DNA of 64,000 nucleotides from Burkholderia sp. OK233 (GCF_900230185.1 NZ_OCSR01000001.1:4960001-5024000); one strand, 5' to 3'. Shown: positions 17,543 through 27,045, numbered from the stretch's first letter. Numbers and translations are program-made. The notes: generated by a model from the letters alone, not told the origin.

Positions 17543-18907
17543 TTAGCGTACGCCCGCGCTTTGCAGTGCTTGCGGCGTGTAGTACGCCTGATTCGGCAAT
17601 TCGTCGTACGGGATCATGTGGGTAACCGGATCGCCCTGGTCCGCGATCACCGCGTAGTTGCCCTTGGTCAGGTCGTAGACCACCTGAATCGGCTGGCCGA
17701 CGCGCGGCTTGTCGTAAGGAATGATGTCCAGCGTATAGGAGGTACGATAGAGCGCGTTGCTCTGGTCGTACGCGTCGTACGCCACGATCAGCCACGTGTC
17801 TTCGTCGATGTAATACGTGCGATGGCTGTAGACATCACGCTGACCCGGCTTGAGGGTCGCCTCGACCACCCACACCCGGTGCTTCTCCCAGCGCACAACA
17901 TCCGGATTGGCGAACTTGTCGCCCACCAGATTCGGCGACTGATACGCGCGATAGTTGTTGTACGGCACGATGATTTCCTTCTCGCCCGCCAGCTTGAAAT
18001 CGAAGCGGTCCATCCGCCCCTGGAAGCCGCCGATTTCGTCGAACAGCAGCGTGCCGCCGATACCCGCCATCGGCGTGTCGTACTTCAGTTCGGGCGCCAC
18101 ACGCACACGCCGCTGACCCGGCATGTAGATCCAGGTGGTGTCGTCCTGGTCGCCGTTATTGACGCTGTATTTCGCCAGATACAACTGGCCGACCTGCGAG
18201 GAGGGGCCGAAGAAGTTGGTGTAAGTGAGGCGGAAGAAGGGGTCGTTCAGCCTGGTCGCATTGCGGTCGTAGAACGGATAGATGAACTTCGATTCCTGGT
18301 CGCCCATCAGCGTCTTGTGGCCGGCTTCGTCCACGAAGATCGTGCGGAAGCGGAAATCGGTGCGCACGCCCTGGTAGCGCATGTTCTGATTCCACATTAC
18401 TTCATAGCCGTCTTTCGGGATCGGGAACGGAATGCAGCCGAATGCGCCTTCCACACCATCGCCCTTGATCTTGCCGACGAGCTTCGCCGTGGTTGCGCAG
18501 CTCACCGTGTTCTTCAGCACCCAGTCCGGATAGGTCATCGTGCGCCGCGTCTTGTACACGTCGACGCGAAAACCCGGGAAGCGGTCGAGCAGCGCCTTGG
18601 TGCCAGGCGTCAACGCGTCGGCGTACCTGGCCTGATTGGCCTTGGTGATCGACTCGATCGGCTTGTCATCCTTGAACGGATCGGGATAGCGGCCGCTGCC
18701 GGGTTTGAAGTCGGCGGGGATGGTCAGATCCTTCACGCCACCTGTGTAGGCAGGGATCGAACCGTCCGCGTTGGCGGCTTTCTGTGCGCCGAATTCGGTG
18801 AGCTTGCCGCCCAGCTCTTTGGCTTCGTCGGCGCTGACCGCCGCGAGCACAGGCCCACTGGCGGCAACTGCCGTCGCCATCGTTGCCAGTACCATTGCGA
18901 GTTTCAT
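17543..18907 (-). CDS. DUF1329 domain-containing outer-membrane-associated protein
   Basis: The 454-residue product has a signal peptide (ATMATAVAASGPVLA) and a full-length DUF1329 domain with recognisable blocks such as WIYMPGQRRVRVAPE and ETWL-like DEDTWLIVAYD. DUF1329 resembles LolA/LolB-like lipoprotein-binding folds and is almost always encoded next to DUF1302. A role in moving hydrophobic molecules across the envelope is inferred from context. It lies 106 nt downstream of the DUF1302 gene in the same operon. Confidence 0.9.
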   Translation of the reverse strand: MKLAMVLATMATAVAASGPVLAAVSADEAKELGGKLTEFGAQKAANADGSIPAYTGGVKDLTIPADFKPGSGRYPDPFKDDKPIESITKANQARYADALTPGTKALLDRFPGFRVDVYKTRRTMTYPDWVLKNTVSCATTAKLVGKIKGDGVEGAFGCIPFPIPKDGYEVMWNQNMRYQGVRTDFRFRTIFVDEAGHKTLMGDQESKFIYPFYDRNATRLNDPFFRLTYTNFFGPSSQVGQLYLAKYSVNNGDQDDTTWIYMPGQRRVRVAPELKYDTPMAGIGGTLLFDEIGGFQGRMDRFDFKLAGEKEIIVPYNNYRAYQSPNLVGDKFANPDVVRWEKHRVWVVEATLKPGQRDVYSHRTYYIDEDTWLIVAYDAYDQSNALYRTSYTLDIIPYDKPRVGQPIQVVYDLTKGNYAVIADQGDPVTHMIPYDELPNQAYYTPQALQSAGVR

Positions 18908-19013
18908 GCTTGTCTCCAGAATGTGTGTCAGAAAAACCAGCTGGTGCGAGACGGCTTTTTATCCGGCACCCGTTAGGGCGCCCGTGACAGAAAGCGGGCG
19001 CGACCGTCGCCCG

Positions 19014-20714
19014 TCAGAATGAAGAAGAAAACGTGAGCGAAACCCAATTTTTGTCGTTGTAGAAAACAGGACCATTGCCCGTCGCGTAATACGACGGACC
19101 ACCGCTCGGCAGACCGTTAGCGAGACCGAAGTTGGTCTGGCCGCCCGCGTGCGAGTGATAGCCGTTGTATTGCAGCGTGACGTTGTATTTGTTCTGGATC
19201 AGCGCGTGCAGGCCGAAGGTGTAGATCATCGAACCCTGGTTGGTGCCGCCCAGACTCGGCGTATTGCCCCACAGGCCGTACTGGATGAACATCGGCGCGT
19301 CGATGTCGACGCCCGGAAACACCTGCAGCCATTGCGGATCGAATTGCACCGCCAGCGCCACCGAATTGTTGGTCGAGCAGCCGGCCCATTTGCTGCCGGT
19401 CGGACATTCGGCCGAGTTGCCCACGCCGTTGTAGAGCGCGCCGTTGCTGGTGGTCTTGACCTTCTGCGTGAAAGCGATTTCGGCCAGCGCGCTGCCGGTG
19501 TTCCAGAACGGTGTGCGCGACAGGCCCGCCAGCACGTTGCCGATCACGTTGACGACGTCGCCGCGCGCGCCTTGCTGGCCGCTCAGGTCGCTCGCTAAGG
19601 GACCGGTGCCGCTATTCAACGCGGTGTTATGCCGGTACGACACTTCGAAGCCCGTGCTGAAGTCGCCGATCTGCCGGTCGAGACTTATGCCGTACAGCTT
19701 GACGTTGGAGCCGTAGGCGAGGTGATAGTTGGTCGCGCCGGTCGTCGGGTTCACGCCTAGCAGCACCCACGGCTGCGTTTCTGTGAGATTGCGGTAGTAG
19801 AAGCCGAACGTGCCGCCGAGCCAGCGCGGCGCCCACGTCACCTTGGCGCCGTAGTCGTTATGGAAGCCGTTGCTCGGCATCACGTCGTTGCCGCGCGGAA
19901 TCTGACCTTCGAGCAGGTTCGGCCCCTGGAAGCCGAAGCCTACCGTGCCGAGATAGGTGCCGCCTTCCGGCAAACGGGTCGGCATGTATTCGGCGAAGTA
20001 TTGCGCGGCCAGTGAGACGGTCGGCGTGAGCTGGGTCTCGAACAGGATCTGCGCGCGCGGGATCGCGAGTTCCTTGGCCTGCGTGCCGGGCGAGGCTGCG
20101 CCTTTGATATTGTCCGAAGCGCCCTGGCCGTAATTGATGCCTTCGTTGCCGAAGATCAGCGCATTGCCCCAGTACTGCGTGAGGCGCCCGATCTTGATCG
20201 CACTCGGTTGGCCGTTGAGCTCAAACTTGTAGAACACGAATGCGTCCAGCAGATCCGCGCCCTGCTGGTAGTAGCGCTCGGTGTAGCTGCCGTAATGATT
20301 GCCGCTGTACGAGTTCAGGCTGGAGTAGGGCACGCCCGGATAGGCCAAGCCAGGGTTATTGTTCACGCCGCCGCCGTAGGCGAAGTCTTTCCATAGCGAG
20401 GCGCTGATGCGAAAGCCGAATTTGTCCTGGTAAACCGCATCGAATTCGCTCAGGTCGGACACACGGTTGGTGACGATGTCGCCGGCATGCTTGAACTTGT
20501 AATCCGATTCGCTGTAGAGCGGGTTGTTGCCGATCGAATCGTTGATGCCCTGCGCACGCATGCCCAGGTTATAGCTGATCGTGTTGTCCCAATTGATGTT
20601 CAGATCGGGGTTCGAACTGAGTTGCACGGCGTTGGCCGATGCGGCCCAGCATCCAAGAGCCATCGCGATACCGAGGCTCATCCGGCTTTTTTCGAATCTG
20701 GCGCAGCTGCTCAT
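19014..20714 (-). CDS. DUF1302 outer-membrane beta-barrel-like protein
   Basis: This protein of about 566 residues has a signal peptide ending ASANA, followed by NWDNTISYNLGMR, the usual start of DUF1302. Alternating aromatic/polar strands run to a C-terminal Phe (TFSSSF), as in outer-membrane barrels. The ATG at 20714 lies 9 nt after AAGGAG; the ATG at 20723 abuts that site and is less likely. It is the first gene of the leftward envelope operon, with a palindromic operator 182 nt upstream of its start. It is likely a porin-like channel for a hydrophobic substrate. Confidence 0.87.
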   Translation of the reverse strand: MSSCARFEKSRMSLGIAMALGCWAASANAVQLSSNPDLNINWDNTISYNLGMRAQGINDSIGNNPLYSESDYKFKHAGDIVTNRVSDLSEFDAVYQDKFGFRISASLWKDFAYGGGVNNNPGLAYPGVPYSSLNSYSGNHYGSYTERYYQQGADLLDAFVFYKFELNGQPSAIKIGRLTQYWGNALIFGNEGINYGQGASDNIKGAASPGTQAKELAIPRAQILFETQLTPTVSLAAQYFAEYMPTRLPEGGTYLGTVGFGFQGPNLLEGQIPRGNDVMPSNGFHNDYGAKVTWAPRWLGGTFGFYYRNLTETQPWVLLGVNPTTGATNYHLAYGSNVKLYGISLDRQIGDFSTGFEVSYRHNTALNSGTGPLASDLSGQQGARGDVVNVIGNVLAGLSRTPFWNTGSALAEIAFTQKVKTTSNGALYNGVGNSAECPTGSKWAGCSTNNSVALAVQFDPQWLQVFPGVDIDAPMFIQYGLWGNTPSLGGTNQGSMIYTFGLHALIQNKYNVTLQYNGYHSHAGGQTNFGLANGLPSGGPSYYATGNGPVFYNDKNWVSLTFSSSF

Positions 20715-21525
20715 TCCCTTCATCTCCTTGTCTCCGTAGCTCCCTGCCGGGGCTGGGTTTTTGTTTGACGCTGGTGACGGCACGGTGCTGCTGGCCTCGT
20801 GGATTTCACGCTGCCGCCCAGGGAATTGCACACAGTGTTCAACTCTGTGCAGTCTGCTCGTCAGGACTCGTTAGGTTCGCCTGGATTCGGAATTGAATTC
20901 TATAGATAGAATTTAGACTGCGACTCTCTCGTTTTCCCCTATTTGAGACAAATTCAGAGAAGGTGTTCATATCCATTCCGATAATGGGGGCAAGGATGCT
21001 GCGTGGCGTAGTTTCGGACGGCGGAGAGTCAACCCATTTCCGCAGGTGAAAGGTGCGCCGTCAGGCAAGGTCGGGGGTATTGGATTTTTGATCGGATCCT
21101 TCTGTGACAAGGTATTCCGGGCAACGGCGAGCTTCGGATGCAAGTGCGGAGAGGCCGCGTAGAGCGCAACCCGCCGCAGGGCATCAACGGGTCGACGCAC
21201 GGAATTGACAACAGGAAGTGTGATGAGGCGTGGGGGTTGCATGCTCGACAGTCGGGAGGTAATGCTGGCCAGTCGGATCGTCCGCCGCCATTTTCTTAAA
21301 TTGATCACCAGAATCGAACCTGTTCAACTTGTCCGCTATCAGGAGTTACCCGGCCTCGCCGGGGCTCCGTGAGCGCCAACCTCCAGAGATACCCTGGAGG
21401 CACCGCCAAGTACGAGACACATTCAATATATATGTTCATAATGTCTCGGCAATTGACCGTGCGAGCTCGAAACGGCACCACTGCCGGCGACAGACAAAAC
21501 CGTGAACTTGTCACAGGAACGATCG
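20715..21525. other. Large divergent promoter region DUF1302 operon / GMC-ALDH operon
   Basis: This 811-nt region lies between divergent operons. It holds the palindrome at 20896-20913 and TGTTCAT words near 20967 and 21433. Small frames within it show no family resemblance, so no gene was called. Confidence 0.5.
20896..20913. promoter_or_regulatory. Candidate IclR operator AATTCTATAGATAGAATT
   Basis: This perfect 8-bp inverted repeat (AATTCTAT / ATAGAATT) around AG lies 182 nt upstream of the DUF1302 start. Its 16-bp core matches the palindrome at 2731-2746 in 13 of 16 positions (ATTCTRTAGMYAGAAT). The inference is that both ends of the catabolic region answer to the same regulator, probably the local IclR protein. 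Confidence 0.5.
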
Positions 21526-23127
21526 ATGGCTTTTCGTGAGCATTACGACTATGTGATTGTCGGAGCAGGGTCGGCGGGATGTGTGCTGGCCAACCGTTTG
21601 TCGGCAGATTCGGGTGTGTCGGTGCTGCTGCTCGAAAGCGGGCCGCCGGATCGCAGCGCGCTGATCCAGATGCCGCGCGGCATCGGCAAAATCCTGAGTC
21701 CGGGCGGTCCGCTCGTGTGGAGCTATCGCGCCACCCAACGCAGCGGCGGTGGCTCGGAAGACTGGTTAAAAGGACGTACGCTCGGCGGCTCGAGTTCGGT
21801 TAACGGCATGGTGTATCTGCGTGGCCATCCGCGGGACTACGACGACTGGGAAGCCGCGGGTTGCACCGGCTGGGGTTGGGCTGACATGGGCCGTTGCTTC
21901 AAGGACATGGAGGATCACGAGCTCGGCGAGGCGCAGTGGCGCGGCGCGGGTGGCCCGCTGAAAGTGTCGATGCATCCGTCGGGCGATCCGCTTTGCGAGG
22001 CGGTGATCGAAGCAGCAGGGCAGAGCGGTGTACCACGAGTCGGGGATATCAATGCGGCTGCGGATGCGGCGATCGGCTACCAGCCGCGAACTATCTGGCG
22101 CGGGCGCCGTTGGAGCGCGGCCAAGGCGTTTCTCGATCCCGCGCGCGGTCGTACGAATCTCGACATTCGCACGGGTGTCGAGGTCGAGCGGATCAACTTC
22201 AATGGCAAGCGCGCCACCGGTGTTTCGCTGCGCACGGCTGACGGCGCCGTACTGACGGTCAATGCGCGGCGCGAAGTGCTGGTGAGCGCGGGCGCGCTGA
22301 ACTCGCCGAAATTGCTTCAACTCTCCGGTGTTGGCGACGGCAAGCGATTGCGCGAGCTCGGCATCGACGTGGTAGCCGACGTGCCCGCGGTGGGCCGCAA
22401 CCTGCGCGAGCATCGTCCGATCATGCTGAGCGCGCGCGTCACAGGCGGCAGTCTGAACCGGCAGTTTCGCGGCTGGCCGCTCGTCGCCAACATGTTCCGT
22501 TACCAGCTGCGTGGCGCGGGCCCGATGACGCATGCGGCGCACGAGGTCTGCGCCTTCGTTAAAACGAACCCGGAACTGACTCGCCCGAATGCGGAGATCG
22601 GCGTCGGTCTGTATTCACTGACGGTGAAAGACGGCAAGATCGCAATCGACACGCAACCCGGTATGACCTGGGTTGCCTATCTCACTCATCCTCAGAGCCT
22701 TGGCAGCGTGAGCATCACGTCGGCGGACCCCGCCGCGTCGCTCGCCATCGACGCCAATTATCTCGACACCGAACAGGACCGCCGCCACAGCGTGGAGCTG
22801 ATCCGGCTGATCCGCCGCATGCTGCGTCAGCCGGCACTAGGTGGCCATTTCACCGAGGAGACCGCGCCGGGTCCCGCGTTCACGTCCGATGAGGAACTGG
22901 TCGAGGCGTACTTCAAATTCGGCTCAACGGCCTTTCACGTGTCCGGTACCTGCCAGATGGGCAACAGCGATGCCGCTGCTGTCGATACGAAACTGCGGGT
23001 GCGTGGCGTCGAATGCCTGCGGGTGGTCGATACGTCGATCATGCCCACGCTGATCGCGGGCAATACTAACGCGCCCGCCATGGCGATCGGCATACGCGCG
23101 GCTGAACTGATACTTGGCGAGCAATGA
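21526..23127 (+). CDS. GMC family FAD-dependent alcohol dehydrogenase
   Basis: This 533-residue flavoprotein has the N-terminal dinucleotide motif GAGSAGCVLANRLS, the GMC signature GGSSSVNGMVYLRG, the active-site His in STAFHVSGTCQMG, and a C-terminal Asn in AGNTNAPAMAIG. It resembles choline dehydrogenase and AlkJ-type alcohol dehydrogenases. An ATG at 21526 after CAGGAA is preferred to GTG 21502. It precedes an aldehyde dehydrogenase by 58 nt, so the pair probably converts a primary alcohol to a carboxylic acid. It is transcribed divergently from the DUF1302 operon. Confidence 0.9.
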   Translation: MAFREHYDYVIVGAGSAGCVLANRLSADSGVSVLLLESGPPDRSALIQMPRGIGKILSPGGPLVWSYRATQRSGGGSEDWLKGRTLGGSSSVNGMVYLRGHPRDYDDWEAAGCTGWGWADMGRCFKDMEDHELGEAQWRGAGGPLKVSMHPSGDPLCEAVIEAAGQSGVPRVGDINAAADAAIGYQPRTIWRGRRWSAAKAFLDPARGRTNLDIRTGVEVERINFNGKRATGVSLRTADGAVLTVNARREVLVSAGALNSPKLLQLSGVGDGKRLRELGIDVVADVPAVGRNLREHRPIMLSARVTGGSLNRQFRGWPLVANMFRYQLRGAGPMTHAAHEVCAFVKTNPELTRPNAEIGVGLYSLTVKDGKIAIDTQPGMTWVAYLTHPQSLGSVSITSADPAASLAIDANYLDTEQDRRHSVELIRLIRRMLRQPALGGHFTEETAPGPAFTSDEELVEAYFKFGSTAFHVSGTCQMGNSDAAAVDTKLRVRGVECLRVVDTSIMPTLIAGNTNAPAMAIGIRAAELILGEQ

Positions 23128-23185
23128 GCGTGGCCTTGTTGCCACCGCTATCGCCATCTCACAACGACATGGACGGAGATATCGA

Positions 23186-24697
23186 ATGAACGATTTAGCG
23201 GCGCTGCCGAAGCAGTTCACCGAACAGACGCGGCTCTTTATCGGCGGCGCGTGGGTGACGCCACAAAGCGGCGAGCGCCAGCCCGTGTTGAATCCGGCCA
23301 CCGAGGAAGTGATTGGCGAAGCGCCGGTTGGCGGGCTGGCAGAAGCCGAAGCAGCGCTCGCCGCTGCGCGTGAAGCTTTCGATCGCGGACCGTGGCCGGG
23401 CATGTCACCGGCCGAGCGCGCTGGCTTTATGCGGCGCATGCATGCAGCGTTGCTCGCGCGTGCCGATCGCATCAAGGCGTTGCAGATCGTCGAAGCCGGG
23501 GCAACGCGCGCATTAGCCGAAACCATGATGTTCGCGTCGCCGATGAGGATTGTCGAAGCCGCGATCGAGCGCTCCCTCAATCAGGCGGCGCGCCATCTGC
23601 CGATTACGACCGCGCTTAATCCGTTCGATCCCGAAGGCGCGCAACTGATCGGCAGCGGTGTCGTGGTGCGTGAAGCGATCGGCGTGGTGTCGGCGATCAC
23701 TCCGTTCAACGCGCCGTTTCTCACCAATCTGGCCAAGTTGTTTCCGGCTTTGCTGGCCGGCAATACGGTCGTGCTCAAACCTTCGCCGCATACGCCGTTT
23801 TCAGCGCTGCTGTTCGGCGAGGCGGCGCAGGAAGCCGGATTGCCGAACGGCGTGCTGAATATCGTCACCGGCAATGCCGACGTCGCCCAGATGATGACCG
23901 CGGATGCATGTGTCGACATGGTGACGTTCACCGGCTCGGAGCAGGTGGGAGCGGCGATTCTGGCGCAAGGCGCGCCGACCATCAAAAAGACTCTGCTCGA
24001 ACTTGGCGGAAAGTCGGCGTTGATCGTGCGTGAAGATGCCGACGTGCAGAAAGCCGCGATGGAAGGCGTGTTCCAGGTGTCGACCCATTGCGGCCAGGGC
24101 TGCGCACTGGCGACACGTCATATCGTACACAACGCGATCCGTCCCGCGTATGTCGAAACCATGCGTGCGATTGCGGCGCAATTGAGCGTCGGCGACCCGG
24201 CGGCAGCCGGCACCGTGGTCGGACCGCTGATCCGCGAAGCGGCCCGCAGCCGTGTCGAGCGCTTCGTGCAGCAGGGTCAGGACGAGGGCGCGCGGCTCGT
24301 GGCCGGTGGGCGGCGGCCAGCTCATCTGGACAAGGGGTTCTTCTACGACGTGACGATTTTCGACGGCGTGACGAACGATATGTCGATCGCACAGGAGGAG
24401 ATCTTCGGCCCTGTGGCCAGCGTGATCGGTTTCGATAGCGACGAAGAAGCGGTGCAGATTGCCAATGACAGCCGATATGGTCTGTATGGCGGAATTCATT
24501 CCCGTGACCCGGCGAAGGCCTATGACATGGCGCTGCGTTTGCGCACTGGCGGCGTGGTGATCAACGGCGGCCTGTATTCGTTGATGGATGCCCCGTTCGG
24601 CGGATATAAACGATCCGGGCTTGGGCGGGAATTCGGTGAGAACTGGCTGGATGAATACACGCAGGAGAAGTCGGTGTTGTTCCGGATCGGGGTTTGA
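23186..24697 (+). CDS. NAD(P)-dependent aldehyde dehydrogenase
   Basis: The 503-residue protein starts at ATG 23186 with GGAGAT upstream. It has the NAD-binding FTGSEQVGAAI, the general-base Glu in LLELGGKSALIV, the nucleophile Cys in HCGQGCAL, and the EEIFGPV block. Oxidation of the aldehyde from the upstream GMC enzyme is the likely role. The gene ends the rightward operon; no clear terminator follows. Confidence 0.9.
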   Translation: MNDLAALPKQFTEQTRLFIGGAWVTPQSGERQPVLNPATEEVIGEAPVGGLAEAEAALAAAREAFDRGPWPGMSPAERAGFMRRMHAALLARADRIKALQIVEAGATRALAETMMFASPMRIVEAAIERSLNQAARHLPITTALNPFDPEGAQLIGSGVVVREAIGVVSAITPFNAPFLTNLAKLFPALLAGNTVVLKPSPHTPFSALLFGEAAQEAGLPNGVLNIVTGNADVAQMMTADACVDMVTFTGSEQVGAAILAQGAPTIKKTLLELGGKSALIVREDADVQKAAMEGVFQVSTHCGQGCALATRHIVHNAIRPAYVETMRAIAAQLSVGDPAAAGTVVGPLIREAARSRVERFVQQGQDEGARLVAGGRRPAHLDKGFFYDVTIFDGVTNDMSIAQEEIFGPVASVIGFDSDEEAVQIANDSRYGLYGGIHSRDPAKAYDMALRLRTGGVVINGGLYSLMDAPFGGYKRSGLGREFGENWLDEYTQEKSVLFRIGV

Positions 24698-25375
24698 TCT
24701 GCTCGTGGAGAGGCACAGCAGAACGCATGACATACGTTCGATTGTATCGATCGTTTTCCGGCCGTTCGCGTCGGCTGGCACAGGCCTGTGATTAGTTAGA
24801 AAGGCGAACCTTGGGCCTTGACTCTCAAGGGGACGTCCTCGCAAACAGAATCAGTGGACTACCGCCGCGCCGAACCCACCGGGCGGAATCGCCTGGATCC
24901 CTAGTTGATGGATTGCGGGGCTCGTTGATGAGCGATTGCTTACATTGACTACTCGCTTTCCTTTCCTCGCTGCGTCGCTGGTTCCGAGTCCTCTTTCACG
25001 GCAGAACCGGTCAGGCGCCGCGTGGATGGAAGCAGGGTTAAGGTGGAAGCTCGTATTTCTCACGCTTCATGACGTCGGGAACCTACGCGCGTGCATGCCA
25101 AATCTTCAATCTGAAATCCAGATAAAACAGCAATAACGTTCTGTTTTGTCGAACTCCCACGGTATCTCGGCCATTCCGATCAGGGTATTTACTTATCTCG
25201 CTTTGCATCGGTCATGACGGCGTGGATGCCGGGCCACGCTATTCCCTACGGGATCATGGCCTTTCGGTTACACGCTCTCGCCCTTCTGGCACAGCTTGGA
25301 CCCTCGAGAAACAACGCGATCCATCGGGAGGGTCAGGCCTTCCGCAAGACCTTATCGTCCATAGCGTTCTGAATC

Positions 25376-25410
25376 GCCGATAGCTCGTATCTGCCATTTG
25401 GGCTACCGAT
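25376..25410 (+). promoter_or_regulatory. LysR-type operator of the ydcS promoter
   Basis: This 35-bp site has outer arms GCCGATAGC and GGGCTACCGAT. It matches the reverse complement of the patD-upstream site at 39402-39436 in 29 of 35 positions. It ends 17 nt before TAGAAT, the same spacing as at patD. In the ancestral locus it would have sat directly upstream of ydcS; an IS4-family element now separates them. The LysR protein at 39687-40604 is the likely ligand. Confidence 0.65.
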
Positions 25411-25423
25411 CAAAAATATGCCA

Positions 25424-25433
25424 CTCCTAGAAT
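25424..25433. repeat. IS4-family target-site duplication, left copy
   Basis: CTCCTAGAAT lies immediately outside the left inverted repeat and is repeated exactly at 26961-26970. It contains the -10 hexamer TAGAAT of the ydcS promoter. Confidence 0.85.
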
Positions 25434-26960
25434 GAATGGCACTTACTTAAGCCCGTGGCGCGTGCCCATATTTTCGGACGCGCTCGCGTGCGATGTGACG
25501 AGGCTCTTTCAGCCATGGGTAAGACTTCGGTCTTCGTTTCCGCATTCGTGGTTCGATGCGACCGGGGCGATTCCCAACGCAAGACTGCGCGATCAGGTTG
25601 AACAGGAGACTCTGGTCGTGGGTTGCTGCCAGACCTCGAGCCAGCCATTCAGTCCATAACTGAACGGTGTGTTTGAAACTCAGTGTTCTCGGATCGGTGG
25701 CATGGTGGCTCGCGGCCTGAGCCATCAGCAACCGAATCACGTTGTAGGCCAGCAGATGGACCCAGATCTCCTTCTCGTTCATGTGGGCAGTCTGGCAATG
25801 CAGTACGTCCATACCCATCGTCGTCTTGATGTTACGTAGATCCAGTTCCACGTTCCAACGCCTGGCGTACAACTGCGAGAGGTCCTGTTTGCTGGTCTTG
25901 CGTGCATCAAGCATCGTGGTGACCAGCACCTGGTGATGCAGCCTGGACTCGCGCACCATCAGTTCATCGGGGAAGGCCTGGTACTGCTCACGCGTCATCC
26001 AGTCGGGACGCTGCCGGGGTTTGGGCCACGTCACAATGTGATCGCGCATGCCCAGCGACTTGCCTCGCCGAAAGTCGGTGCGGCGCGCCCCATGCTGTTC
26101 CATCACGACATCCACTCCGGCGGCGATCATTGAGGCCATCAGAAAGTAGTGGCAGTACAAGGCATCGGCGACGATCACATCACCTTTGCGAAACGTGTCT
26201 TGCAGCATGCGAAACGCCGTCAGCTCCCCGCTGCCTTTGCCCGCGTACGTTCCGACACCCGCCTCCAGCACTGCGCCGCTTGCCAGACAGATCACCGCAA
26301 CCAGATAGGCTAACGGAAATCCCACTCCTTCGGCCTGAGAACTGGACTGCGGGAAGCGGGCCTGGTTCGACGGCGTATCGGGCATCGAGATCCCTGTACC
26401 GTCAACCAGCTTGACCGGGCGCCCGCGCCACTTCCAGGCCGGTCTGGCCTGCTCGTGCAGTTGACGTCCTGTCTCGCGCGTCAACTCCCGCACCATCGTC
26501 AGCGGCAGTCTCTGGCGAGCGCGGCAGTAGCCTCCCGTACGCACACTCATGGGTCGCAGCCCGTCGGCAGCTCGCTGCGCGGCCCACCCGTTGACCGCCT
26601 TCTGACAGGAGGCGTCCTCTTCCAGCGCCTGGCGCATGAACATCGACAGTGTCACCGTCGGCGGATACAGCCGTTCCCGATGTTCTGGCAAATGCGCTTC
26701 CGTTATGTCCAACAGCCCAGGGCTCGTCAGTATGTTGAAGTAGTCAACCGCCTGGGCCCTGCGTGCCCGGCTTTGAACGCCGCCTAGTGTTTGCCTGTGA
26801 TGACTTCGTGCATTACGATCCATGGAGGCTGGTCCTTCGAATGAGACGGGTGATTGCCTGGTAACAACCATCCTATCAATCCCTGGATCAGCCTCCTCCG
26901 TTTCTCTTCAAGTACGTACCCGCGTCTTCTCCTCCATGCTGGCTTAAGTAAGTGCCATTC
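25434..26960. mobile_element. IS4-family insertion sequence, 1527 bp, complete
   Basis: The element has perfect 20-bp terminal inverted repeats: GAATGGCACTTACTTAAGCC at 25434-25453 and its complement at 26941-26960. It is flanked by 10-bp direct repeats and encodes a single intact transposase on the minus strand. The 10-bp target duplication fits the IS4 family. It sits in the ydcS promoter, 85 nt before the start codon, with the transposase gene pointing away from ydcS. The perfect ends and intact gene suggest a recent insertion. Confidence 0.9.
25447..26871 (-). CDS. IS4-family DDE transposase
   Basis: This 474-residue transposase has a first catalytic Asp in LVDGTGISMPD, a second in VIVADALYCHYF, and a C-terminal YARRWNVELDLRNIK block with the catalytic Glu, the Y-(2)-R-(3)-E-(6)-K pattern of the IS4 family. 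It ends 13 nt inside the left terminal repeat. An ATG at 26871 is used; a second in-frame ATG at 26823 is also possible. The gene appears intact, so the element may be mobile. Confidence 0.92.
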   Translation of the reverse strand: MVVTRQSPVSFEGPASMDRNARSHHRQTLGGVQSRARRAQAVDYFNILTSPGLLDITEAHLPEHRERLYPPTVTLSMFMRQALEEDASCQKAVNGWAAQRAADGLRPMSVRTGGYCRARQRLPLTMVRELTRETGRQLHEQARPAWKWRGRPVKLVDGTGISMPDTPSNQARFPQSSSQAEGVGFPLAYLVAVICLASGAVLEAGVGTYAGKGSGELTAFRMLQDTFRKGDVIVADALYCHYFLMASMIAAGVDVVMEQHGARRTDFRRGKSLGMRDHIVTWPKPRQRPDWMTREQYQAFPDELMVRESRLHHQVLVTTMLDARKTSKQDLSQLYARRWNVELDLRNIKTTMGMDVLHCQTAHMNEKEIWVHLLAYNVIRLLMAQAASHHATDPRTLSFKHTVQLWTEWLARGLAATHDQSLLFNLIAQSCVGNRPGRIEPRMRKRRPKSYPWLKEPRHIARERVRKYGHAPRA

Positions 26961-26970
26961 CTCCTAGAAT
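26961..26970 (+). promoter_or_regulatory. Duplicated ydcS -10 element (target-site duplication, right copy)
   Basis: CTCCTAGAATGCG at 26961-26973 repeats the sequence left of the IS and retains TAGAAT. The native operator and -35 region now lie 1.5 kb upstream. Any expression of ydcS would need a promoter completed by the IS end, where no good -35 hexamer is visible at 16-18 nt. Confidence 0.6.
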
Positions 26971-27045
26971 GCGTCCGTCCCTTTAGTCGTCTGCGCCAGC
27001 GCGGCGCGAGCGGGTCTTCCCGATACAACCACAAGGAAACGGAGC

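Larger units (their letters stand above)
24698..25433. other. Gene-poor region upstream of IS4-family element
   Basis: There is no recognisable gene in about 736 nt. Its right end contains the LysR-type operator at 25376-25410 and the 5' half of the interrupted ydcS promoter. The remaining sequence shows no terminal repeats or protein similarity visible by eye. Confidence 0.5.

Noticed and set aside
12083..18976. Very long plus-strand open frames (for example 12083-13444, 14374-15729, 17510-18976)
   Set aside because: They are antisense shadows of real minus-strand genes in high-GC DNA, rich in Arg/His/Ala with no family similarity.
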